Source: Lysobacter stagni
GTDB taxonomy: Bacteria > Pseudomonadota > Gammaproteobacteria > Xanthomonadales > Xanthomonadaceae
Length of the DNA stretch: 64,000 nucleotides
Direction: 5' to 3'
NCBI RefSeq assembly: GCF_030053425.1
Contig: NZ_JASGBI010000001.1
Coordinates: forward strand, 752,001-816,000
Shown: positions 49,584-57,348 of the stretch, piece after piece
Layout: each line of letters begins with the position of its first letter
Numbering within the stretch: the first letter of the stretch is position 1
Made by a program: the position numbers and the translations under genes
The notes under the pieces: model-generated
Seen by the model: the letters and a program-made list of their open reading frames with translations, nothing else
Database searches by the model: none
Told to the model about the DNA's origin: nothing

Positions 49584-49668
49584 ATGCGGGGCGGGCCCGA
49601 CGCGGTCCGCCTTCACCCCGTCCTAAGCGGTGGTTCGTTTCCATGGGTCGCCTTCCAAGGAGAGACCC

Positions 49669-50520
49669 ATGAAACGCCTCGCACTTGTGACCCTGTCCGT
49701 GGTGCTCGCGGCGGCCTGCTCGCGCACCCCCGAAGAACCCGCGACCACGGCAATACCGCCCGCCGCAGAGCCCGCCCCGGCCACCGCGCCGACATCACCA
49801 CCGCCCGCCGCGCCGGCATCGACCGGGGACGCCAATCTGCTGGGTGGGCATCACTGGCTGCTGCAGCAGGCAGTGGATGCGAAAGGCCAGCGCATCGAAG
49901 CGTTGTTTGCGCGTGCGGACAAGCCGGTGCAGCTGGATTTCAACCAGGGTCGGATCAACGTCAGCAACACCTGCAATCGCCTCGGCGGCGGCTATCGGTT
50001 GGACGGGTCGAACCTGATCGTGTCCGACCTGGCGTCCACGATGATGGCCTGCGTCGACAAGAAGCTGATGGCACTGGACCAGGAAGTGAGCAAGCGTCTG
50101 CAGGGCACGCAGGCCGCCGGCCTGACGGCGGATGGTTCGCTCACGCTGACCTCCACCGGCGGCGACGTGCTCACCTTCCGCGGTGAACCCACCGCGGAGA
50201 CGCGTTTCGGTGGACCGGGCGAGATCGCATTCCTCGAGATCGCACCGGAGTCCAAACCGTGCACGCATCCGCTGGTTCCGAACCGGCAGTGCCTGCAGGT
50301 GCGCGAGGTGTTCTTCGACGCCAACGGTCTGCGCACCGGCGCGCAGGAAGGCTGGCAGCCGCTGTACCAGGACATCTCGGGCTTCACGCACGAAGAAGGC
50401 ACGCGCAACGTGGTACGTGTGAAGCGCTTCGTGGCGAAGAACCCGCCGGCGGACGCGGCGTCGGTCGCCTACGTGCTCGACATGGTCGTCGAGTCGGAAA
50501 AAGTGGGCGCCAAGCGTTGA
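49669..50520 (+). CDS. META-domain (HslJ-like) lipoprotein with DUF4377-type C-terminus
   Basis: This 283-aa protein has a lipoprotein signal peptide (MKRLALVTLSVVLAAAC) followed by a Pro/Ala/Thr-rich linker. The META domain has HHWLLQQAVDAKGQRIEALF, QGRINVSNTCNRLGGGYRL and LASTMMACVDKKLMALDQEV; these are the usual N-x-C and MxC elements of HslJ-type proteins. The C-terminal part (KPCTHPLVPNRQCLQVREVF, GWQPLYQDISGFTHEEGTRN) matches the DUF4377 type often fused to META domains. AAGGAGAG precedes the ATG. It is a periplasm-facing lipoprotein, perhaps in envelope stress; the role is unknown. Confidence 0.9.
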   Translation: MKRLALVTLSVVLAAACSRTPEEPATTAIPPAAEPAPATAPTSPPPAAPASTGDANLLGGHHWLLQQAVDAKGQRIEALFARADKPVQLDFNQGRINVSNTCNRLGGGYRLDGSNLIVSDLASTMMACVDKKLMALDQEVSKRLQGTQAAGLTADGSLTLTSTGGDVLTFRGEPTAETRFGGPGEIAFLEIAPESKPCTHPLVPNRQCLQVREVFFDANGLRTGAQEGWQPLYQDISGFTHEEGTRNVVRVKRFVAKNPPADAASVAYVLDMVVESEKVGAKR

Positions 50521-50574
50521 GGCAACGACGTGGACGCCGCGAGCTGCGGCGTCCATCGCGCTCGCGGGCCTGCG

Positions 50575-51201
50575 TCAGTCCTTGACCGACGGATTCAGCG
50601 AGTACGTGCCGTAGATGGCGACCTCATCCAGCACATGGCCGTGCATCGCCTGGAAGACATCGGCCGCGGTGAACTTCGACGGCAGCTCCAGGCGTTCGAC
50701 GTCGAGCGCGAACAGGCGGAAGAAATAGCGGTGCAGGCGCAGGTCGTTCGGTGGCGGGAACGGGCCGTCGTAACCGCGCCAGTCGCCGGACATGTCGGCA
50801 TTGCCGGCGAACCAGCCGGTGTAGTCGTTCAGGCCCTGGCGCGAACCGGCCGGCCCGGCGGGATCGGGCTTGCCGTGCGGCACCACGCCGTCGCTGCAGC
50901 TGCCCGCGGCGATCTCGCGCACGTTGGCGGGAATGTCCGCCAGCGCCCAGTGCACGAAATCGCAGCGCGGCTGATCGGCGGGAATCAGCACGCCTTCCTT
51001 GCCGACCATCTCCGCCACGGTCGGCACATCGGGATCGATGCACAGCAGCGCGAACGACTTCGTGCCCTGCGGCACGCCGTCCCATGCCAGGTGCGGATTG
51101 CGGTTGGGCGCGAATCCGAACCCGTCGGCGGTGGGCTGGCCGGCGGCGAACTCGGCCGGAATGCGCTCGCGATGCTGGAAGCTGTTGCTGCGGATCTGCA
51201 T
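50575..51201 (-). CDS. YbhB/YbcL-type phosphatidylethanolamine-binding (PEBP) protein
   Basis: This 208-aa cytoplasmic protein has PEBP-fold motifs: LAWDGVPQGTKSFALLCIDP then DVPT, CDFVHWALADIPANVREIA, and YDGPFPPPNDLRLHRYFFRL. The anion-binding site residues (Asp in DPD, His in HW and HRY) are present. A longer than usual insertion (CSDGVVPHGKPDPAGPAGSR) lies in the middle. The ligand is unknown. It converges with the META lipoprotein gene and lies next to the TPR-sulfotransferase gene on its strand. Confidence 0.88.
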   Translation of the reverse strand: MQIRSNSFQHRERIPAEFAAGQPTADGFGFAPNRNPHLAWDGVPQGTKSFALLCIDPDVPTVAEMVGKEGVLIPADQPRCDFVHWALADIPANVREIAAGSCSDGVVPHGKPDPAGPAGSRQGLNDYTGWFAGNADMSGDWRGYDGPFPPPNDLRLHRYFFRLFALDVERLELPSKFTAADVFQAMHGHVLDEVAIYGTYSLNPSVKD

Positions 51202-51256
51202 GGGGACTCCGGTCGTTCAGTGGGGGGCGTGGGCGGCCGCGGGCGGCCGCCACGCA

Positions 51257-53329
51257 TCATTCGGCCGGATAGCCCAGGCGCTGCGCGACCGGCGTGAGCA
51301 GGTCGAACGCGTCGCCCAGCGCGTCGCGGTAGGCACGCCAGTGACCGGGCGCGAAGTGCGCCGGGCCCAGCGATTCCTGCGACGGAATCGGCATCTGCAC
51401 GTTCAGGTCATCGGCGAGGTGCTGCGCGATGCCGTTCGGGTCCTGCGCGATGTCATCCAGACGCACGAGGCGATGCGGGAACAGGTTCTGCTCATGCAGG
51501 TCGGCCACCTGCACCAGCGTCTGCGCCAGCCAGCGTGCACCGTCTTCCGGCGAGGTCAGCGCGAACGGCACCGGCGAGCCGAACGCCAGCCAGTCCAGCA
51601 GCATGTCGCGCGGATCGCGCACTGCGATCATCAGCACCGCTTCGGGCAGATGCGGACGCAGTGCCAGCAGCAGCGCGTTGTCCCACCACAGCAGCCAGTC
51701 GAAGACATGGCTGTCGCGCACGCCGCGCGAAGGCAGCACGGCGCGCCACAGGTTGACCACGTAGGCCGGATCGAGCGAGCCGTCGATCAGGCCCGGCACC
51801 GTGGTGTAGCGCTGCAACGGATCGGCCGGGGGCTGCGGACCGAAGCGGTCCACGCGCAGCGGCGCGCGGGCCTGGTCGAAGGTCACGGCCAGTCGCTCCA
51901 CCAGCGAGCCCGGCGCACCCCACAACAGCAGCACCGACGCCGGCGATTCCGGCAGCGGAGCCAGGTCCGGCCATTGCGGCGTGGTGGTGCTGACGGGCGG
52001 GAGCGGCAGACGCAGATTGACCACGTCGGCATGCAGCTCGGCCCAGGTGGCCGCAGCGGCCTCGGGCTGGCCGGCGATGTCCAGGCAACGGCCCAGCATC
52101 TGGCGCAGCATGCGCTTGGTGTTCGGATCGGTCGCACGCACCAACAGGCTTTCCACACGCTCGACCGCGGCATCGGGATCGCGGCGGATCAGCGCCTCGA
52201 CGATGCGCAGTTCGGCCTGCGAATGGCCCGGGGCCAGTTCGACGATGCGGCGCGCGATCGCTTCGGCCTCTTCGGCTTCGCCGGCGTGATCGTGCAGGGT
52301 GGCCTGCGCTTCCATCGCCGGCACGTACTCGGGCATCGCCTCGCGCCAGCGCGCGACGACCGCACGCGCGCCGTCGCTGCCGAACTCCTCGAACAGCAGA
52401 CGCGCGCGCCACAGGTCGGCGCCGTCGACATGCTTTTCCAGTGTGGCGTCGAGCGTGGCGCGGGCTTCCTCGGCCAGGTTGAGCCGACGCCAGCCTTCCA
52501 CCATCGCCAGCACGTTGCGCAGATTCAGCGGTTCGGCGTCGAAGGCCTGGCGCAACAGCGCCAGTGCCGGTTCGTTGCGGCCGGCCTCGAGCGACAGCTC
52601 GCCGACCAGGCGCTGCATAGACGGCGTCGCGTGTTCGCCCTGCAGCAGCGGTGCGAGTTCGTCAGCGGCTTCGCCCGAACGGCCCTGGCGACGCATGAGG
52701 TCGGCGATGACCATGCGCAGCGGGCGCGAGTTGGGGTCTTTCTCCAGCAGCGCGCGGAAGGCCTGCTCGGCGAAGGCGTCGTGACCCTTGGCCATGTAGG
52801 CGAAGCCCAGCGCGTGACGCAGCTGCAGGTCGTCCGGCGCGCGCTCGGAACCACGCGAGAGGATGGCCAGCGCCCGGTCCGCGTCACCGCGGCGCAGTGC
52901 GAGCGTGCCCTCCAGCGCAGCGACATGCGGATGTTCCGGCGCGATGCGCGCAGCGGTGCGGGTGAGGCGCTCGGCTTCGTCCAGGTCGCCGCGGCCGACG
53001 GCCAGGTGGCCCTGGATCACATAGGCGGGGAACTGGTTCGGGTCCAGGCCGGTGGCGCGGGCCAGCGAGGCCTGCGCCTCGTCCACCTGGCGCTCGTGCA
53101 GCAGCAGACCGGCGCGGTCGAGGTGGAGGTTGGCATCGTCCGGCGCCAGTTCGATGGCGTGATCGATTGCGGCCATGGCGGCTTCGCGGTCGCCACCCAG
53201 ACGCAGGGCGGTGGCCAGCAGACGGTGCGCGGTGGCGTCCTGCGGCTGGGCCGCGACGGCCTCACGCGCAGCGCTCAGCGCTTCGGGGGCGGCGCCGCGG
53301 CGCAGGGCGTCGAGAATCGGTTCGTACAT
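51257..53329 (-). CDS. TPR-repeat protein with C-terminal sulfotransferase-like domain
   Basis: This 690-aa protein has an N-terminal half of TPR units, for example DATAHRLLATALRLGGDREA, PHVAALEGTLALRRGDADRA and DLQLRHALGFAYMAKGHDAF, covering about residues 1-430. The C-terminal part has SVLLLWGAPGSLVERLAVTF as the phosphate-binding loop. VLMIAVRDPRDMLLDWLAFG has the RDPRD segment expected at the 3'-phosphate site of PAPS-dependent sulfotransferases. No signal peptide is seen. The acceptor is unknown. The domain pair occurs widely in proteobacteria. The ATG at 53329 starts directly with the first helix. Confidence 0.88.
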   Translation of the reverse strand: MYEPILDALRRGAAPEALSAAREAVAAQPQDATAHRLLATALRLGGDREAAMAAIDHAIELAPDDANLHLDRAGLLLHERQVDEAQASLARATGLDPNQFPAYVIQGHLAVGRGDLDEAERLTRTAARIAPEHPHVAALEGTLALRRGDADRALAILSRGSERAPDDLQLRHALGFAYMAKGHDAFAEQAFRALLEKDPNSRPLRMVIADLMRRQGRSGEAADELAPLLQGEHATPSMQRLVGELSLEAGRNEPALALLRQAFDAEPLNLRNVLAMVEGWRRLNLAEEARATLDATLEKHVDGADLWRARLLFEEFGSDGARAVVARWREAMPEYVPAMEAQATLHDHAGEAEEAEAIARRIVELAPGHSQAELRIVEALIRRDPDAAVERVESLLVRATDPNTKRMLRQMLGRCLDIAGQPEAAAATWAELHADVVNLRLPLPPVSTTTPQWPDLAPLPESPASVLLLWGAPGSLVERLAVTFDQARAPLRVDRFGPQPPADPLQRYTTVPGLIDGSLDPAYVVNLWRAVLPSRGVRDSHVFDWLLWWDNALLLALRPHLPEAVLMIAVRDPRDMLLDWLAFGSPVPFALTSPEDGARWLAQTLVQVADLHEQNLFPHRLVRLDDIAQDPNGIAQHLADDLNVQMPIPSQESLGPAHFAPGHWRAYRDALGDAFDLLTPVAQRLGYPAE

Positions 53330-53395
53330 GGACGGCTCGGAACGTGCGAAAACCGCGATTGTAGCGGCTTGGCCGGGCCGCCCCCGGCCGGGCCC

Positions 53396-53800
53396 TCACC
53401 AGACCGGCGGTCCGTATGGCCCCGGCGCGAAGTAGCCGCGGCCCAGCATCGGCCCTTCGCCCTGCCCCACGCGCAGGTTGAGGTTGATGTGGCTGGTGTC
53501 GCCGTCCTCGTCGACGCTGGTGCGCGCCATGTTCACTTCCGCGGCCTGCCAGTTGCTGTTGCCGCCGTGGCTGGACCAGCCCAGGCCCGCGCTGACGGTG
53601 CCATGGACCTGCCACTCGCCGTCCGGCGCACTGCTGGTGTCGCCGTAGTACGTGCCGGGTGGGTCGTTCCGGTAGGTCTCGTCGCCGCCGTAACGCAGCG
53701 GTGCCTGTGGCAGGACGAGGTCGAGCGCAGCCGCGGAGTCCTGCGCCAGGGCCGCGCCGGAGACGATCAACCCCAGGACCAGGAATGCCGCGCGCTTCAT
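53396..53800 (-). CDS. Small exported protein of unknown function
   Basis: This 134-aa protein has a signal peptide (MKRAAFLVLGLIVSGAALAQ). The mature part contains PPGTYYGDTSSAPDGEWQVH, GTVSAGLGWSSHGGNSNWQA and HINLNLRVGQGEGPMLGRGY, and ends PYGPPVW. The alternating strands around VHGTVSAGLGWSSHGGNSNW look like part of a small barrel hairpin. The ATG at 53800 is chosen over one at 53815 because it gives a normal signal peptide. The family is not recognised. It follows the YheT hydrolase gene on the same strand. Confidence 0.7.
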   Translation of the reverse strand: MKRAAFLVLGLIVSGAALAQDSAAALDLVLPQAPLRYGGDETYRNDPPGTYYGDTSSAPDGEWQVHGTVSAGLGWSSHGGNSNWQAAEVNMARTSVDEDGDTSHINLNLRVGQGEGPMLGRGYFAPGPYGPPVW

Positions 53801-53927
53801 GACCGGACGCCTCATCGTGTATTCGAACGCGACGCTACCCACCGCGCGGTGAATGATCGCTGTCGGCGACCATGCATTTTCTTGTCATCGCTGACACACG
53901 TGCGCGTCCCTGCAGCGCGCATGCAGG

Positions 53928-54932
53928 TCACACCAGCGCTTCGACCAGCCGCCGCGTGATCCAGCGCTCGGCGAAACCGTCCAGCTTCGCGCTTTCCAGG
54001 AAGCCGCAGTGCCCGCCCCAGGGCGAGATTTCCAGCCGGGCGCTGGATGGCAGGCGCAACACACGGAAACCGTCCACCGGGATGACCGGATCGTCCTCGG
54101 CCATCAGGATGCTGGCCGGCACCTGCAGTCCGGCCAGGCGATCGTCGGCGATGGAGTAGCCGTCGAAGTAGCGCTCCAGCGTGCCGAAGTCGGTGTGGCG
54201 CTCGACCATCCACTGCGTGAGCGGACGCATGCGCAGGCCCAGCACGTCATCGTCGAAGGCGTGCGTATGCGGAAACAGCTCGCGCTTGCGGGCCAGCGAA
54301 CCACGCCACTTGCGCTCGAAGTACCACAGGTACACCGGCAGGCCCTGCTCCATCTGGTCCATCGTCCGCGCCGGGTCCAGCACCGGGCAGACGGCGGCGA
54401 CGTGCGCCAGCTGCAGCCCGGCCGTCGGCGCGCGCAGCGCCAGGCGCAGGGCGAAGTTGCCACCCAGCGAGTAACCCGCCACGGCCATCGGACGGTCGGG
54501 ATAGCGACGCGCGACTTCGGCCGCCGCGCGCACGACCTCGTCGATGCGGTTGGAATGGAACAGCCCTTCGTTGAGGTGGTGCGTGTTGCCGTGATCGCGG
54601 AAGTTGAGGCGGAACACCTCGAAGCCCGAGCGCAACAGCTCCACCGCCGTCAGCCGCATGTAGCTGGAATCGACACTCCCTTCCCAGCCATGCAGCAGCA
54701 GCACCAGGCCGTGCGGCTGCGTGTCGGGCAGTACGCTGTGCACGCCCTGCAGGCGTACGCCATCGCCGGCGTCGATGATGTGGTCAGTGCTGATCGCGCC
54801 CAGCGAAGCCAGGCTGCGCTCGCCGTGATGGCGTCGCATCGGACTGGAACCCAGCACCGATTGCACGTGCGCGTTGCGCAGCCAGCGAGGGGGACGGTAG
54901 TCGGAATTGGTCAGCATTGGAACGTGATTCAT
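53928..54932 (-). CDS. YheT-family alpha/beta hydrolase
   Basis: This 334-aa protein has YheT-family features: YRPPRWLRNAHVQSVLGSSP near the start, the oxyanion loop GLVLLLHGWEGSVDSSYMRL, LNFRDHGNTHHLNEGLFHSN, the nucleophile elbow AVAGYSLGGNFALRLAL, the acid in LMAEDDPVIPVDG, and the catalytic His in ISPWGGHCGFLES. The catalytic triad is complete. The substrate is unknown; relatives act on esters or lipids. It is cytoplasmic by lack of a signal. It starts at 54932 after a short leader. Confidence 0.92.
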   Translation of the reverse strand: MNHVPMLTNSDYRPPRWLRNAHVQSVLGSSPMRRHHGERSLASLGAISTDHIIDAGDGVRLQGVHSVLPDTQPHGLVLLLHGWEGSVDSSYMRLTAVELLRSGFEVFRLNFRDHGNTHHLNEGLFHSNRIDEVVRAAAEVARRYPDRPMAVAGYSLGGNFALRLALRAPTAGLQLAHVAAVCPVLDPARTMDQMEQGLPVYLWYFERKWRGSLARKRELFPHTHAFDDDVLGLRMRPLTQWMVERHTDFGTLERYFDGYSIADDRLAGLQVPASILMAEDDPVIPVDGFRVLRLPSSARLEISPWGGHCGFLESAKLDGFAERWITRRLVEALV

Positions 54933-55063
54933 GAGCGCGGATGCATGAGCAAAAGCCTAGGCCCGGCCTTGATCGAGATTGCGTGAAGGCCCCTGATTTC
55001 CACAACGCAGAACACGGCGCGCGGCGGCACCTTTGCGCCGACGCGCGAGCGCCGGCCGCGTCT

Positions 55064-55870
55064 TCAGCTGTTCATCGCTTCGACGATGCGGCCGCGCGCG
55101 AGTTCAGCGATGCGGCGGCGACCGTCGGTTTCGCCCGGCGCGATCGGGGCCAGGAAATGGACCTCGGCCAGGCGCGTGGGTTCCCCCAGCAGACGCAGGA
55201 AATTGGCCAGGAAGCTTTCGCCCGGCTGGAACGCGACCACGTGCTGCGCCTCGCCGCGTTCGCCGTAGCGCAGCGCCACCGGCTGCACCGGTACGCCGGC
55301 TTCGACGGCGGCCAGGAAGATGCGCGCGTGGAACGGGCCGATCTCGCGACCGCCACGCGTGCCACCCTCGGGGAACACGCCGACCGAGCGCCCGCCACGC
55401 AGGCGCGCGAGCATCTCGTGGAGCACGCCGCCGAGGGACTCGGTGCTGCCGCGCGAGTGGAAGATGGTCTCACCACGCGAGGCCAGCCAGCCCACGACCG
55501 GCCAGCTTTCGATCTCGCGCTTGGCGACGAAGCCCATCATGCGCTGGCTGTGCAGCGTTTCGATGTCGATCCAGCTGACGTGGTTGGCGACGAACATCGC
55601 CGCGCCCGGCAATGGCGTGCCGACGCGACGCAGGCGGAAGCCGAATATCCACATCAAGCCGGCCGACCAGGCGCGGATCGCGCGGTGTTCCAGCAGTTCA
55701 TCGCCCACGCGCAGGCCGCGCGTCAGCGGCGTGCCCATCAGCAGCACCAGCGGAAGGTCGATGAGCACGTGCCACACCAGCAGCGGCACGCGGACGAGAT
55801 AGCGGAGCGCGCGCGCGGCGGGCGCCTCGAAGGGCGCCGTCGCGCCGGCGTGGGGTGACGGCGCATTCAT
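55064..55870 (-). CDS. 1-acyl-sn-glycerol-3-phosphate acyltransferase-like (PlsC family)
   Basis: This 268-aa membrane-associated acyltransferase has a hydrophobic stretch (YLVRVPLLVWHVLIDLPLVL). Block I is AAMFVANHVSWIDIETLHSQ with the His-(x4)-Asp catalytic pair, and block III is GVFPEGGTRGGREIGPFHAR, a variant of FPEGTRS. PVQPVALRYGERGEAQHV forms the last block. It probably transfers an acyl chain to lysophosphatidic acid or a related lipid such as an ornithine lipid. The ATG at 55870 gives MNAPSPHAGA; the long frame upstream overlaps other sequence. It lies 112 bp downstream of a hotdog thioesterase gene on the same strand. Confidence 0.88.
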   Translation of the reverse strand: MNAPSPHAGATAPFEAPAARALRYLVRVPLLVWHVLIDLPLVLLMGTPLTRGLRVGDELLEHRAIRAWSAGLMWIFGFRLRRVGTPLPGAAMFVANHVSWIDIETLHSQRMMGFVAKREIESWPVVGWLASRGETIFHSRGSTESLGGVLHEMLARLRGGRSVGVFPEGGTRGGREIGPFHARIFLAAVEAGVPVQPVALRYGERGEAQHVVAFQPGESFLANFLRLLGEPTRLAEVHFLAPIAPGETDGRRRIAELARGRIVEAMNS

Positions 55871-55982
55871 TGAGTGCACGATACCGAAGCCCAACCGCCG
55901 CGACCAGCGTCGCCAGCGACACACAGCGGTGAAATTGGAGGTCCATCGCCTCTGTGCGGGCGCGACGCGCGCGCACGCCGGT

Positions 55983-56432
55983 TCAGTCGCGTGCGACGAC
56001 GGCGAGCGTGAGACGCGAAATGCAGACCAGCCGGCCGCGCTCGTCCTCGATGCGGATCTCCCACACCTGCGTGCGACTGCCCACGTGCAGTGGTCTGGCG
56101 GTGCCGGTGACCACACCGTCGCGTACGGCACGCAGGTGGTTGGCGTTGATCTCGATGCCGACACAGACCTCGCCTTCGCCACAGGACAGATTGCCGGCGC
56201 TGCTGCCCAGCGTCTCGGCCAGCAGCACCGACGCGCCGCCGTGGAGCAGGCCGTAGGGCTGGTGGGTGCGGGCGTCGACCGGCATGGTGCCGCGCACGTA
56301 GTCCGGTCCGATCTCGGTGAAGACGATGCCCAGCGGTTCCATCGCCGTGCCGCGTGAGAGCGCGTTGAGGTCGTCGACGGTGGAGGCGCTGCGGAAGGGC
56401 GAGCGGCGCGGCGCGGAAGGGGTTTCGTTCAT
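55983..56432 (-). CDS. PaaI/YdiI-type hotdog thioesterase
   Basis: This 149-aa cytoplasmic protein has the hotdog motif THQPYGLLHGGASVLLAETL, where HGG and the helix Glu form the active site of the YdiI/MenI and PaaI types. VCVGIEINANHLRAVRDGVV and RTQVWEIRIEDERGRLVCIS are the strands. It probably hydrolyses an aromatic or short acyl-CoA. The ATG at 56432 fits. An upstream gene on the same strand ends at a terminator (56481-56553), so it has its own promoter. It may share a transcript with the PlsC-like gene. Confidence 0.9.
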   Translation of the reverse strand: MNETPSAPRRSPFRSASTVDDLNALSRGTAMEPLGIVFTEIGPDYVRGTMPVDARTHQPYGLLHGGASVLLAETLGSSAGNLSCGEGEVCVGIEINANHLRAVRDGVVTGTARPLHVGSRTQVWEIRIEDERGRLVCISRLTLAVVARD

Positions 56433-56480
56433 CGCACCACCTTAGCGGCGGGTGCGGCCCGGGGCCAGCGCGCGGACGTG

Positions 56481-56553
56481 AAAAAAAAAGAGGGCCCGGC
56501 CGGGACGTCGTTACGGAGAGAAAGCGACGAACCGGAACCGGGCCAGGGGGAAG
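56481..56553 (-). terminator. Terminator of the tandem small-protein genes
   Basis: On the minus strand a long interrupted stem (GGCCCGG ... CGTCG / CGACG ... CCGGGCC) is followed by CTC and nine T (plus strand A at 56481-56489). It lies 50 bp after the stop of the first small gene at 56604. Confidence 0.75.
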
Positions 56554-56603
56554 CTGTCAGGAGAGAGCGCTGTCATTCGGTGCTGTCTGGTCGGGCGTTG
56601 CGG

Positions 56604-56792
56604 TCATGCGCAGCGGAAGCGCGGCTGCATCCAGTCCTGGGCATAGCGGCGGGTGGTGGCATAGCCGCTGCTGTTGCCATAGCCGACGCCGAAATCGCGT
56701 TCGCGGTGCACGTGACGTTCCGGCATGGGGATCACGTTCGAGGCGCGCGGGCTGGAGGCGGAAGGGGTCGGGTTGGGACGGGAGGCGTTCAT
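56604..56792 (-). CDS. Small protein of unknown function, paralogue A (62 aa)
   Basis: This 62-aa protein shares HRERDFGVGYGNSSGYA with the next gene and ends RRYAQDWMQPRFRCA. The N-terminal half is Ser/Pro/Asn-rich and not conserved. There is no signal peptide or membrane segment. It has AGGAAACCGCC before the ATG, nearly the same leader as the paralogue. In the 51-bp shared block the two genes differ at three third-codon positions, all synonymous, which shows selection on the protein. The downstream terminator and 33-bp spacing to the paralogue suggest one operon. I do not recognise the family. Confidence 0.8.
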   Translation of the reverse strand: MNASRPNPTPSASSPRASNVIPMPERHVHRERDFGVGYGNSSGYATTRRYAQDWMQPRFRCA

Positions 56793-56825
56793 GGCGGTTT
56801 CCTGCGGTAGCGGTACTGCGACGGG

Positions 56826-57011
56826 TCAGGCGAAGCGGAAGCGCGGGGGCGCCCACTCGGTGGTGTAGCGGCGGTTGCTGGCATAGCCACTGCTGTTGCC
56901 GTAGCCGACGCCGAAATCGCGTTCACGGTGGTTGCGGGAGGCCAGGGCGACCACGACCGGGGACGGGGCGGGCTTGGCGGACGGGGCGGAGACGGTGCGG
57001 AGGGCGTTCAT
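56826..57011 (-). CDS. Small protein of unknown function, paralogue B (61 aa)
   Basis: This 61-aa protein carries the same HRERDFGVGYGNSSGYA block as its neighbour and the C-terminus RRYTTEWAPPRFRFA. The N-terminal half (MNALRTVSAPSAKPAPSPVV) is Ala/Pro/Ser-rich. AAGGACACCGCC precedes the ATG at 57011. It is soluble, basic and rich in Arg and aromatic residues near the C-terminus. It may bind nucleic acid or a protein partner, but nothing in the sequence proves this. It is the upstream member of the pair, and an inverted repeat lies 30-57 bp upstream of its start. Confidence 0.8.
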   Translation of the reverse strand: MNALRTVSAPSAKPAPSPVVVALASRNHRERDFGVGYGNSSGYASNRRYTTEWAPPRFRFA

Positions 57012-57040
57012 GGCGGTGTCCTTGTCGGTGGGGGTGTGAC

Positions 57041-57068
57041 TTGGTGTGTTGGTAAAGTACAACACCAA
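57041..57068. promoter_or_regulatory. Imperfect inverted repeat upstream of small gene B
   Basis: TTGGTGTGTTG and CAACACCAA flank a short AT-rich centre. It lies between 30 and 57 bp upstream of the ATG at 57011. The position fits an operator, but no regulator is known. The surrounding sequence is AT-rich for this genome. Confidence 0.4.
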
Positions 57069-57108
57069 ACCAATTCCGCCATGGGCCAAAAGTCACCCCA
57101 CCGAAGAC

Positions 57109-57270
57109 CTACCTGGCGAAGCGCGGCTGCAGCCGGAACTCGCTGATATAGATGGACATTTCGGGCCCAGCGTTGCCATGACTGATGGCAGGGGGCCGGC
57201 TTCCGGTCCGGCAGGCGAGCTCGCGCGTCGCCGCTGGCCCAACAGGGCCAGTGACGGGCGTCACATTCAT
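57109..57270 (-). CDS. Possible third small protein of the same group (53 aa)
   Basis: This open frame of 53 aa from an ATG at 57270 ends MSIYISEFRLQPRFAR. The tail resembles the C-termini of the two small proteins downstream (YTTEWAPPRFRFA and YAQDWMQPRFRCA), but the HRERDFGVGYG block is absent. CTCAGG lies before the ATG. An upstream start at 57312 is also possible. It is called with low confidence because the likeness is short. It sits between the inverted repeat and the YfhO-type gene; no other gene is visible between 57012 and 57348. Confidence 0.35.
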   Translation of the reverse strand: MNVTPVTGPVGPAATRELACRTGSRPPAISHGNAGPEMSIYISEFRLQPRFAR

Positions 57271-57348
57271 GTACCTGAGCACGCACCCCTCGATGGGGGG
57301 CGCGGCGGCCACTGCGCGAAACGGGCCCTTGGGGCCCGCGCGGGATCG

